Shown here piece after piece: positions 55,021 through 63,027 of a DNA stretch of 64,000 nt. How positions within the stretch are numbered: the stretch's first letter is position 1; every line of letters starts with the position of its first letter. Under the pieces are notes generated by a model. The model was not told where the DNA came from. It saw only the letters and a program-made list of their open reading frames with translations, and did no database searches. Origin of the DNA: JBBATK01 sp044228685 (GTDB taxonomy: Bacteria > Bacteroidota > Ignavibacteria > Kapaibacteriales > NICIL-2); the NCBI GenBank assembly GCA_044228685.1, contig JBGAUL010000022.1, forward strand, positions 1-64,000, written 5' to 3'. A program made the position numbers and the translations under genes.

Positions 55021-55938
55021 TCACTTGACAAGTGTGGGAATACAATTGTCGATGTGAATGGGATGAAGCACATAGGACAGCTTGTCGTTTCGCACAATGA
55101 GTTCGAGAATTTGTGCCTGATTGCAGACTTCGCGTGATTGATCGAAAATGAAGTTGCCGAGACTGTACATGACCATGGTACCGGCGAGCGTGTCCGGACC
55201 CTGAACCACGTGAGGATGGTGTCCGACGATAAGCTCAGCTCCCGCATCCACCATCTCCTTTGACCAAGCACGTTGTTCGATCGACGCTTCACTGACGAAT
55301 TCTTGTCCCCAATGCAGCAGCACCACACAATGACTCGAAGGATGCTGCGCCTTGTATGCACGAACATTGGCTGCGATTTCGCTCGCTGTCGCCTGACATA
55401 TCGAAAGAGAATCTGCATTGAAAACCCAGTTCTCCAGCGGCACCAAAACCGAGGCAAAAACAGCAACCGTCTGATCTTGCTTTTGAATGATGACCGGTTC
55501 GCAGGATTGTTTATGCGTATTTCCCATACCCACAACACTCAATCCTTTCGACAAGGCTATCACGCGAGTTTCTCGTAGTCCCTCACGTCCTTGATCGTAG
55601 GAATGATTGTTAGCCACATCCAAGTGCGTGATACCCGCCGCTTGTATCGCGCCAATCGATTCCGGATCGCTTCGAAAGACAAAGCGCTTAAACAGGGGGG
55701 TGTGTGAATGCGTGAGTGGACACTCAAGGTTCACCACCACTGCATCCATAGCGTGAAAGAGATTTCGCACGCCGCTAAACAGGGTGTCGTAACCTGCAAC
55801 GGAAATCACGCGTCGCGCGCCACGGTCAAGCAGCATGTCGCCGGCAAAGCATATGTGCATTTCCTGTTCGCGATGCTGACATGTCGTCAAACTGACGGAC
55901 AGTCCAAGCAGCAACAGAATGCAAAGCGCTCTTAGCAT
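55021..55938 (-). CDS. CapA-family (PGA_cap) metallophosphatase-like lipoprotein
   Basis: 305 residues. Lipobox L-T-T-C (Cys20). The CapA fold motifs are ICFAGDMLLDRG (about 29-40), VVNLECPLT, DVANNHSYDQG and IVGHHPHVVQG, with a final MYSLGNFIFDQS. Related proteins take part in poly-gamma-glutamate capsule handling or act as calcineurin-like phosphatases; no other pgs genes are near. The ATG overlaps the stop of the DUF3160 gene (ATGCTAA), so the two are translationally coupled. Confidence 0.87.
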   Translation of the reverse strand: MLRALCILLLLGLSVSLTTCQHREQEMHICFAGDMLLDRGARRVISVAGYDTLFSGVRNLFHAMDAVVVNLECPLTHSHTPLFKRFVFRSDPESIGAIQAAGITHLDVANNHSYDQGREGLRETRVIALSKGLSVVGMGNTHKQSCEPVIIQKQDQTVAVFASVLVPLENWVFNADSLSICQATASEIAANVRAYKAQHPSSHCVVLLHWGQEFVSEASIEQRAWSKEMVDAGAELIVGHHPHVVQGPDTLAGTMVMYSLGNFIFDQSREVCNQAQILELIVRNDKLSYVLHPIHIDNCIPTLVK

Positions 55939-58367
55939 CCCGAGCTATAAAATGATTTCTCGTCGGTGGTTGGGCTGAGATCTGACTTATGAATCAAATC
56001 CTTCATCCACTTTGGAATGCCAGGAATGTTCTTTCCTTCATCAAGTCGTTTCTGCCATTCTTCGTCCGTGAGCAGCGTACCACTCTCATTGAATTCGTAG
56101 TAACTGAAAACCGCACCACAACTGAGATAGAGGCGTCCGTTGATATTAACCACGACATAGATCGGTTGAGCTTTGCCGGTAGCTTGGTAGAGACTTGTGC
56201 CGTTGCGTCCAAACACGTCTGCTACCACGGCGATCTGGCGTTCTGTTCCGCTGATCTCTCCAAAAAGTTCCTTGTTCAATAACTGTCTGGTAAGATTCTC
56301 GTAGCTGGCCCCGATTTTCTCAATTGTTTGAAACTCTTGCTCACTTAGCTGCTTGTGCTCTATCTCCTTTTTACTGATGCTGAGACAAAACTCTGTCTGT
56401 TCCATCAATTGAGTGCTGAAGTTCTGAACTTCTTCCGTCAAGACGTGGTTCTTCGAAAGCAGAGAAGTCGTCAAATTCAGAAGCTCAACCGCACTCTGCC
56501 AGAAGCGCAGATTTGGTTCCACATAACCTGGCGTTACAGGGTCAGGAGGAGGAGGATCGCCATCGTCACCACCTCCGCATTCAGCAGCCTCCGGTCTCTC
56601 AGCATACAGAATCGCGTCGTGCTTTAACTCAGCCCACGAAGCCAAGCCGGTGTGAAGATTCTTGCGACGCCATTGCTCGGTTTGCATGAACGCGGGATAG
56701 CTACTGTCGCGTTGATTAAGTCGCATCAGACCTTGCATCCACTTGTTATAGACATTCAAGTTCCAATCCGAAAACTGCGAGAACTTTGCTTTTTGTTTGT
56801 TGAGTCGCGGTCGAAAATCACTCCAGTTCTTTTCCTCTTCATAGCAATTCGTCAGAAGCGAATCTGCAGTTGAATTTCCAAAGGCAGCAAAGACGTCGAG
56901 GGATTTTGGGAAAGGGCGCTTAGAATTGTCTGCGGGATCGTGCGTTGTGTTTATGATCTCGTTATCCGGCACGTATCGTTGCGGAATGAAGTTGATTTTA
57001 TCATGGCATGTCACTTCTTTCTGAGGAGAGATACGGTTCTTTGCCTTTGCCATTTGCTCGAGTTCTTTTTGCAACATTGACACAAAGGACGCCTTGGTTG
57101 CGCTTTGGACGTCGTTTGCGCCATGACGTTGTTGAATCGCAATGAGATCCTTGATCGAAAGATTGTCCGGCTCGCCAACCAAGAAGGAAATAGGATCCAT
57201 CAGTGACGTGTACAACTCCAACAAAGGACGACCGGTTCCTGTCTTCGAATGAGCCAGCATGGAAGCAATGCATGAAGCGCGGCTCAAGGCTTTATCATCC
57301 TCACGACACATATAGGCTTTCTGCAACCACATCATGGCAGTGAAGTAGCGCTTTAAGGTATCGTTAGAGTTGTAATGTCCACGTGGCTTGAAAAGATCAT
57401 ACTGGAAGTAGTGCACTTGTAGCAATCGAGAGTCGTTTTGTTCCTGCCGTGCTATGAGTTGTAGCTCATCGTTATAAGCAGACTTGAAACTCGACGGCAC
57501 ATCCAGCTTCTTGTTTGTGAGCAATGTAGAGGCAATGGCAAAGAGCGTGGCGCTGAATTCCAAGTTGTTCTTGAGTTCAGCATCTCGTTGTTGAGAAGCT
57601 TGCTTGAGTGCGCTTTGGTAGAGTTCAAGACTGAGATCTTGCGCCATAGGGTAGAAACGATCTTTTTCTAAGCAGACCAAGACTCGCTCAAAGTAGATGT
57701 GAAAGAGCTGCAGATAGAGATCGGTCGTGACAAAGCTTGGGATCTCATGGTAATCATTGTATTCGTAGATGTGGTACAACTGATCATAGCCTTTGGAGTA
57801 AATCACGAAGTTGCATCGCGCTAGTTGCTGCGTAAAGCTCGAGTCGAGATGGGTGAATTGATAGGCGTTGATCACGTTGCCAATGGCGGAAACGCGCTGT
57901 CCTGCAACAATGATCTCGCTCTGCGATTGACGTACTGTCACGAGCGAATCAACGCGTCGAACAAAGTCTCGTTCGTTTGCATTCAGCGCAAGATTCTCCT
58001 GCTTCTTCATGTCGAAGCCAGATTCCTTCCAGTGCTTGAACATCAGCGCTTGGTAGTTCTTGTTATTGCTGAGAAAGTAGCTGCGCAGATCCGCTTCGTC
58101 AAAGACGTATCCTTTTGATGCGTAGACAGCTGCTTTGAGCAAGCGTAGTTCTTGCAGGCTGCGCTTTGAGAGGTCTTGATTTAGATCCGGGTTCTCCAGT
58201 TCCTGACTAGTGAGAGTCGGAGGCAGCTTCAGCGCGGAGATATCGCTGATCACTTGAGCCGCTTGTGTTCCTGGTACATTGCCATTTGCTTGTTCGCCTT
58301 GGTGTCGTCCACAATTGAGACAACAGAAAACAAGCACGAGAATCAACAAAGTTGAGATCTGCTTCAT
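55932..58367 (-). CDS. DUF3160 domain lipoprotein-like protein
   Basis: 811 residues. The start MKQISTLLILVLVFCCLNCG is a probable lipoprotein leader, though Asn before Cys19 is not canonical. The long body matches DUF3160 by features such as SIPSFVTTDLYLQLFHIYFE-like IPSFVTTDLYLQLFHIYF, KRYFTAMMWLQKAY, KRPFPKSLDVFAAFG and a C-terminal RQIAVVADVFG followed by IYVVVNINGRLYLSCGAVF. The function is unknown in any organism that I know of. A Glu/Cys/Gly/Asp cluster (AECGGGDDGDPPPPDP) lies near residue 605. It is coupled to capA by a 7-bp overlap and preceded by a lipoprotein gene 4 bp upstream, so it is the middle of an operon. Confidence 0.75.
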   Translation of the reverse strand: MKQISTLLILVLVFCCLNCGRHQGEQANGNVPGTQAAQVISDISALKLPPTLTSQELENPDLNQDLSKRSLQELRLLKAAVYASKGYVFDEADLRSYFLSNNKNYQALMFKHWKESGFDMKKQENLALNANERDFVRRVDSLVTVRQSQSEIIVAGQRVSAIGNVINAYQFTHLDSSFTQQLARCNFVIYSKGYDQLYHIYEYNDYHEIPSFVTTDLYLQLFHIYFERVLVCLEKDRFYPMAQDLSLELYQSALKQASQQRDAELKNNLEFSATLFAIASTLLTNKKLDVPSSFKSAYNDELQLIARQEQNDSRLLQVHYFQYDLFKPRGHYNSNDTLKRYFTAMMWLQKAYMCREDDKALSRASCIASMLAHSKTGTGRPLLELYTSLMDPISFLVGEPDNLSIKDLIAIQQRHGANDVQSATKASFVSMLQKELEQMAKAKNRISPQKEVTCHDKINFIPQRYVPDNEIINTTHDPADNSKRPFPKSLDVFAAFGNSTADSLLTNCYEEEKNWSDFRPRLNKQKAKFSQFSDWNLNVYNKWMQGLMRLNQRDSSYPAFMQTEQWRRKNLHTGLASWAELKHDAILYAERPEAAECGGGDDGDPPPPDPVTPGYVEPNLRFWQSAVELLNLTTSLLSKNHVLTEEVQNFSTQLMEQTEFCLSISKKEIEHKQLSEQEFQTIEKIGASYENLTRQLLNKELFGEISGTERQIAVVADVFGRNGTSLYQATGKAQPIYVVVNINGRLYLSCGAVFSYYEFNESGTLLTDEEWQKRLDEGKNIPGIPKWMKDLIHKSDLSPTTDEKSFYSSGC

Positions 58368-58371
58368 GACC

Positions 58372-59007
58372 TTAGGGTTGAAATACGGTTTGGGCATCTT
58401 CACGAGAAGCATGCCTTAGTATATAATGATCAAAGCGAAATCCGAAACCGTTCCAGCGATATTCAGCGCAAAGAAAGGACTGATCTGATTCTCGTTCGAG
58501 AGTGCGCAGACGAGTGCTATCGTTGTGTCGGATGAATGTGAAATCTTCGAGAGGATGTGAAACGCGAGAACCCAGCCACAAGGGTCGAATCAATCCGTCG
58601 ATTATCTTAAAACAAAAGATCCTTCGGGCCTTCGTTGAGTCGAAGCGTGTGCGTTTTGTGACCCCGATGCTGAAGTCCATTTGACCATCGTTATCGATGT
58701 CAGCGTCCTGTACGCGATAGAACGGATAGGGCAATTTCCATGCGTCGATAAACGAGCCATTCGCTGTTCGAGTCACTACGCGTTGACCTTGGATGGAGTC
58801 GTCTTCAACACAAATACTCCACGCTTGCATTTTCGTATTAACTGTAGCAGGTTCAGCGAAAGATTCCTTATACGCTGATTCTCTGTACGCCGATTCCCTG
58901 CAGGCTGAAAGTAGGAGAATTGTACAGACAAGAGTGTATAGCAACAGAGAGTGTGTTTGCGAGCGACAAAGAGACTTTGGGCAATGACCCTGTGCAAATG
59001 AATGCAT
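58372..59007 (-). CDS. Putative lipoprotein with short tandem repeat
   Basis: 211 residues. Lipobox L-S-A-C (Cys36) after a long basic N-region. Directly behind the Cys are three repeats of R/K-E-S-A-Y type (RESAYRESAYKESF), encoded by 15-bp tandem units. The rest contains DADIDNDGQMDFSIGVTKRT, an FG-GAP-like calcium loop, and a C-terminal EYRWNGFGFRFDHYI. No family could be named with confidence. First gene of the lipoprotein-DUF3160-CapA operon. Confidence 0.65.
   Translation of the reverse strand: MHSFAQGHCPKSLCRSQTHSLLLYTLVCTILLLSACRESAYRESAYKESFAEPATVNTKMQAWSICVEDDSIQGQRVVTRTANGSFIDAWKLPYPFYRVQDADIDNDGQMDFSIGVTKRTRFDSTKARRIFCFKIIDGLIRPLWLGSRVSHPLEDFTFIRHNDSTRLRTLERESDQSFLCAEYRWNGFGFRFDHYILRHASREDAQTVFQP
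58862..58906 (-). repeat. 15-bp tandem repeat, three copies, in lipoprotein gene
   Basis: Units GATTCCTTATACGCT (58862-58876), GATTCTCTGTACGCC (58877-58891) and GATTCCCTGCAGGCT (58892-58906), in frame, just after the lipid-anchored Cys. Copy number change would alter the surface linker without breaking the frame. Confidence 0.75.
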
Positions 59008-59072
59008 GGCATCGTGCTGAGTAGAGTTGCAAGTCCCCTAAGGCATCGCTGTGTTGTACCGGCTGCAGCAGA

Positions 59073-60425
59073 CTACTTAGCTTGATCTTCGCGCTGCCAA
59101 CCTTTGGTATCGAGGTATTTCGTATCGAAATCGCCGGCGATGAAATCAGGATTATCCATCATTGCGCGATGGAACGGGATTGTCGTGTGGATTCCCTCAA
59201 TCGTCAACTCATCCAATGCGCGGCGCATCTTCGCGATAGCATCCATACGCGTATCGGCAAAGGTTATGAGCTTAGCGATCATTGAATCGTAATAAGGAGG
59301 GATCATGTAGCCTTGATAGACATGCGAATCGATACGCACGCCGTGTCCACCTGGAAAATGAAGCGAGGTAATGATACCCGGAGATGGTCGCCAGTTATGC
59401 AGCGGATCTTCGGCATTAATACGACACTCAATTGCATGGTATTTCGGTTCGCCGCCACTAATGGAGAGCTTCTCGCCGGCAGCAACACGAATTTGTTCCT
59501 TGATCAAATCCACATCCAAAGCCTGTTCGGTAACAGGGTGTTCAACTTGGATACGGGTATTCATTTCCATGAAGTAGAAGTTGCGATGCTTGTCGACGAG
59601 GAACTCAACTGTTCCTGCACCGGCATAATTCACAGCCTTCGCACCTTTGACGGCGGCAGCACCCATTGCGGCGCGCAGTTCTTTGGTCATGATGGGCGAT
59701 GGCGCTTCTTCAATCAACTTCTGGTGACGACGCTGAATTGAACATTCACGTTCGTTGAGGTGCACTACGTTGCCGTAGTTGTCGCCGAAAACCTGAATCT
59801 CCACGTGACGTGGTTCTTCGACGAATTTTTCAATGTACACATCCGGATTTCCGAATGCTGCTTCGGCTTCATTGCGCGCGGTTGTGAAGGCTCGTTCCAA
59901 TTCGGAAGCTTCTTCAACGTAGCGCATGCCTTTACCTCCACCACCTGCCACAGCTTTAAGCATCACAGGATAGCCAACCTTTTCAGCCACTTCGTAGGCA
60001 TCAGTCATTGATGCTACGATGCCTTCACTGCCGGGAACGACAGGAACGCCGGCCGCAACCATTGTTTCCTTTGCAATGGACTTATTGCCCATGCGAATGA
60101 TTTGATCGGGGGTTGGTCCGATGAAGGTGATACCACAATCCGTACAGATTTCCGCAAAGGTGTCGTTTTCCGCAAGAAAACCATATCCCGGATGTATTGC
60201 ATCGGCATTTGTGACTTGAGCCGCTGCAATGATGTGCGGAATCTTCAAGTACGACATCTTGCTTTGGGCTGGTCCGATACATACCGCTTCATCGGCGAAA
60301 CGGACGTGCAGAGAACTGCGATCGGCCTCAGAATAGACCGCAACGGTCTTGATGCCCATCTCTCTACAAGCGCGAATAATGCGCAAGGCGATTTCGCCCC
60401 GGTTAGCTATTAGAATTTTCTTCAT
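59073..60425 (-). CDS. accC: Acetyl-CoA carboxylase, biotin carboxylase subunit
   Basis: 450 residues. Carboxylates biotin on AccB using ATP and bicarbonate. The start MKKILIANRGEIALRIIRAC is the family signature. The ATP-grasp glycine loop is AVAGGGGKGMRYV (about 163-175), and the catalytic segment FYFMEMNTRIQVEHPVTE (about 283-300) carries the conserved Glu and Arg. Length and ends are standard. It follows accB by 48 bp on the same strand. Confidence 0.97.
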   Translation of the reverse strand: MKKILIANRGEIALRIIRACREMGIKTVAVYSEADRSSLHVRFADEAVCIGPAQSKMSYLKIPHIIAAAQVTNADAIHPGYGFLAENDTFAEICTDCGITFIGPTPDQIIRMGNKSIAKETMVAAGVPVVPGSEGIVASMTDAYEVAEKVGYPVMLKAVAGGGGKGMRYVEEASELERAFTTARNEAEAAFGNPDVYIEKFVEEPRHVEIQVFGDNYGNVVHLNERECSIQRRHQKLIEEAPSPIMTKELRAAMGAAAVKGAKAVNYAGAGTVEFLVDKHRNFYFMEMNTRIQVEHPVTEQALDVDLIKEQIRVAAGEKLSISGGEPKYHAIECRINAEDPLHNWRPSPGIITSLHFPGGHGVRIDSHVYQGYMIPPYYDSMIAKLITFADTRMDAIAKMRRALDELTIEGIHTTIPFHRAMMDNPDFIAGDFDTKYLDTKGWQREDQAK

Positions 60426-60473
60426 CGGTGGATCGTGTGGTTGAACAGGAAGAAAGAAAACAGTAAAGCCACA

Positions 60474-60953
60474 CTAATCTGGTTCGATTTCGAATAATGG
60501 CTGGTTGTATTCAACCGGATTTTGGTTTTCGACGTGGATCTTCACCACTGTTCCGGTCATGTCGCTTTCAATCTCGTTCATCAGCTTCATAGCTTCAACG
60601 ATGCACAAGGTTTGACCGACGCTGACGTGGTCTCCGACCTTGCAGAATGAATCTGCATCCGGTGCCGGAGCACGGTAGAAAGTGCCCACAATAGGCGACA
60701 GGATGGTATGGGTCGACTTTGCCGCCGGACGTGCCGCAGGCGCTTCAGCAGAAGCCGAAGGTGCCGGTGCAGCAGGAGCTGCCGGTGCCGCGTGGTGCGA
60801 GGACTGCATAGGCATATAGGAAACCATCGGCGCCGAACCCGAATTGGTGTGTCGGCTAATCTTCAGGTTCAGGCCCTCTTCTTCAACTTCCAGTTCGGTT
60901 AGGGTTGAGTCATCAAAGATTTTTAGTAGCTTTTTAAGATAGTTCAGGTCCAT
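60474..60953 (-). CDS. accB: Acetyl-CoA carboxylase, biotin carboxyl carrier protein
   Basis: 159 residues from the ATG at 60953 (MDLNYLKKLLKIF), which has a strong GGAGGGG nine bases upstream; the longer open frame to 61076 is unlikely. The N-terminal domain is followed by an Ala/Pro-rich swinging linker (about 53-78). The biotinyl domain holds the thumb region (PIVGTFYRAPAPDADSF) and the modification site EAMKLMNE with Lys123. Operon accB-accC. Confidence 0.97.
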   Translation of the reverse strand: MDLNYLKKLLKIFDDSTLTELEVEEEGLNLKISRHTNSGSAPMVSYMPMQSSHHAAPAAPAAPAPSASAEAPAARPAAKSTHTILSPIVGTFYRAPAPDADSFCKVGDHVSVGQTLCIVEAMKLMNEIESDMTGTVVKIHVENQNPVEYNQPLFEIEPD

Positions 60954-61063
60954 TCGATCCCCTCCGGAAAGTGTCAGAATTCTTACACAAGTTACGCGAG
61001 AACATGATATTTGGCAATAAAAATTTTCCTCTTCAAAAAAAGTAAAAATCCACCGCTTTTCAC

Positions 61064-61130
61064 CACTTTTTTGCAAAAAGTGAGGCGATTTCTATTACTT
61101 TTTTCAAAAAAGTTGCACTTTTTCGAAAAT
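61064..61130. repeat. Cluster of AT-rich palindromes between efp and accB
   Basis: Three related palindromes: CACTTTTT-TGC-AAAAAGTG (61064-61082), ACTTTTTT-C-AAAAAAGT (61097-61113) and TTTTCGAAAA (61120-61129, within CACTTTTTCGAAAA). They lie downstream of the efp stop and upstream of accB on the minus strand. The near-identical ACTTTTTT cores suggest a repeated protein site or bent DNA; the AT-only stems are poor terminators. Confidence 0.55.
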
Positions 61131-61135
61131 TGAGT

Positions 61136-61699
61136 TTACTCCTTTACGCGCTCGATGTATTCGCCCGTACGGGTGTCGATGCGGATGAGTTCGCCGTCGT
61201 TCACAAAGGTTGGAACGGAGATGGTGGCGCCGGTTTCGATAGTTGCCGGTTTGAGGACGTTGTTTGCTGAATCGCCCTTAAAGCCAGGTTCGGTATAGGT
61301 GATTCTCAAGATGACGTGAGCAGGGAGCTCAACGGAGAGTGGCGTCGTTTCCTCGAAGGAAATCTGAACATCTTGGCTTTCTTTCATGAGCTTGGCTACA
61401 TCGCCGACGATTTTGGCATCGACGGTGATTTGCTCATAGGTTTCGTTCTCCATGAACACGAAGAACTCGCCGTCGCGGTAGAGATATTGGTACGGCTTGG
61501 CTTCAACACGCACGATGTCAATGGTCTCGCCGGAACGGAATCTGTTTTCCAACAGCTTGCCTGAGCGAATGACACGCAGTTTTGCCTGATAAAAGGCGCG
61601 GAGATTTCCCGGTGTGCGGTGCTCGGATTCGAGTACCTGACACAGTTCATTATTGAACTTGATGAAAATACCCGGTTTTAAGTCTGATGTCGTAGCCAT
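61136..61699 (-). CDS. efp: Translation elongation factor P
   Basis: 187 residues. Rescues ribosomes stalled on polyproline. Start MATTSDLKPGIFIKF at 61699; the longer frame to 61738 overlaps a terminator. The three beta-barrel domains are evident, ending GELIRIDTRTGEYIERVKE. The tip loop of domain I reads EHRTPGNLRAF: the position that is a modified Lys or Arg in many EF-Ps is Asn32 here, as in Chlorobi-type EF-P. So the EpmA or EarP modification systems are not expected. It lies upstream of accBC, a frequent efp-accB-accC arrangement. Confidence 0.97.
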   Translation of the reverse strand: MATTSDLKPGIFIKFNNELCQVLESEHRTPGNLRAFYQAKLRVIRSGKLLENRFRSGETIDIVRVEAKPYQYLYRDGEFFVFMENETYEQITVDAKIVGDVAKLMKESQDVQISFEETTPLSVELPAHVILRITYTEPGFKGDSANNVLKPATIETGATISVPTFVNDGELIRIDTRTGEYIERVKE

Positions 61700-61721
61700 T
61701 GAATTGCTAAGCGTTGGTGAT

Positions 61722-61766
61722 GAACAAAAACAAAACACGCGATTCCGTAAAGAATCGCGCGTTTTT
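61722..61766 (-). terminator. Terminator between tRNA-Cys and efp
   Basis: On the minus strand, CGCGATTC and GAATCGCG (plus-strand 61738-61745 and 61752-61759) form an 8-bp stem extended by A-T pairs, followed by TGTTTTGTTTTTG. It would end the tRNA-Cys transcript before efp. Confidence 0.75.
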
Positions 61767-61767
61767 G

Positions 61768-61838
61768 AGGTCCCGGACGGACTCGAACCGCCGTAGGAGC
61801 TTTTGCAGAGCTCTGCATAGCCACTTTGCTACGGGACC
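61768..61838 (-). tRNA. tRNA-Cys (anticodon GCA)
   Basis: 71 nt on the minus strand; acceptor stem GGTCCCG with CGGGACC, discriminator T. The anticodon stem GAGCT/AGCTC encloses CTGCAAA, so the anticodon is GCA (plus-strand 61804-61806). The T loop is TTCGAGT. CCA is not encoded. Confidence 0.96.
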
Positions 61839-61989
61839 ATGAATATTCGGAAGTCAAAAATCAAGAACACGAAAATATGTTCAGATTTTGGACTGTGCAA
61901 CCCATCGCTGCTGTGCACTTGAGTATCGGCAGCTTAGGCAGATAGTTGAAATCTTTGTTTTCTTATCTCTACTTGGTAGAATTGAGCTC

Positions 61990-63027
61990 TTAAACACGCA
62001 TCATTTCGGCTGCTTTGTCGACGAATGGACATGCAACCGCACGTCCGCCATCAAGCAATTCCATTGGAGGAATTTTATCTGCACAACTTGGCTGAGCAAT
62101 TGGGCAGCGCGTGCGGAAAGGACAGCCGCTCGGCTTGTTCAACGGCGTAGGAATGTCACCGGTGAGAATAATTCTCTTCTTTGTTCCCGGTACCGGATTA
62201 GGTTCAGGAACCGCTGAAATGAGAGCACGAGTGTAGGGATGCTGAGGATCGAAGTACACTTGATCGTTGGTGCCGATTTCAACCATGTTGCCGAGGTACA
62301 TAACGGCAATGCGTTGGCTGATGTGGTACACTACTGACAAATCGTGGGCGATGAAGAGATAACTCATCTTGAATTCATCGCGTAAGTCTTCCATGAGGTT
62401 GATTACCTGCGCTTGCACCGATACGTCAAGCGCGGATACCGGTTCATCGCAAATAATGAGTTCAGGGTTGGTTGCCAGCGCACGAGCAATACCAATGCGT
62501 TGACGTTGTCCACCGGAGAACTCATGCGGAAAGCGTGCCGCGTACTCCGGTTGCAAACCAACTTTTTCAAGCAACCACTCAACGCGTTCTTGAACTTCTT
62601 TTGCACCCATTTCCGGACGATGGATTTCAAGCGGTTCAGCAACAATCTGCTTTACGCTCATACGAGCATTGAGCGACGAAAACGGATCCTGAAAAATCAT
62701 CTGGATTTGCGAGCGGAAAGGTCGCATATCCTTCGTTGAAAGATTCAGAAGATTCGTCTTCTTGCCATTCTTATCATAAAGATTGATCTCGCCTTCGAGC
62801 ACAACATCGTGCGACACGTGGCGCAAAACATTGATCACAGCACGGCCGACTGTTGTTTTACCACAACCGGATTCACCAACAAGACCTAAGGTCTCGCCAC
62901 GACGAATAGTAAACGAAATACCATCAACTGCCTTTACTTCTGCAGTTCGACGTTGAAAGACACCACTGTAAACAGGAAAGTGAACTTTTAGATCCTTGAC
63001 TTCGAGTAGGATTGAATTATCACTCAT
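61990..63027 (-). CDS. oppF: Oligo/dipeptide ABC transporter ATP-binding protein OppF/DppF
   Basis: 345 residues. Walker A is GESGCGKTT (about 53-61), the signature FSGGQRQRIGIARAL (about 168-182) and Walker B LIICDEPVSALD. The C-terminal oligopeptide-transporter extension shows GCPFRTRCPIAQPSC and a last Cys (VACPF), the Cys-rich tail of this subfamily. With OppD it powers uptake of peptides or nickel-type substrates through permeases outside the window. It overlaps oppD by 8 bp, so they are translationally coupled. Confidence 0.93.
   Translation of the reverse strand: MSDNSILLEVKDLKVHFPVYSGVFQRRTAEVKAVDGISFTIRRGETLGLVGESGCGKTTVGRAVINVLRHVSHDVVLEGEINLYDKNGKKTNLLNLSTKDMRPFRSQIQMIFQDPFSSLNARMSVKQIVAEPLEIHRPEMGAKEVQERVEWLLEKVGLQPEYAARFPHEFSGGQRQRIGIARALATNPELIICDEPVSALDVSVQAQVINLMEDLRDEFKMSYLFIAHDLSVVYHISQRIAVMYLGNMVEIGTNDQVYFDPQHPYTRALISAVPEPNPVPGTKKRIILTGDIPTPLNKPSGCPFRTRCPIAQPSCADKIPPMELLDGGRAVACPFVDKAAEMMRV

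Noticed and set aside
54984..55538. 184-codon minus-strand ORF overlapping the CapA gene
   Set aside because: It is another frame of the capA region; the CapA frame carries all conserved motifs, while this one is Arg/Cys/Trp-rich and featureless.
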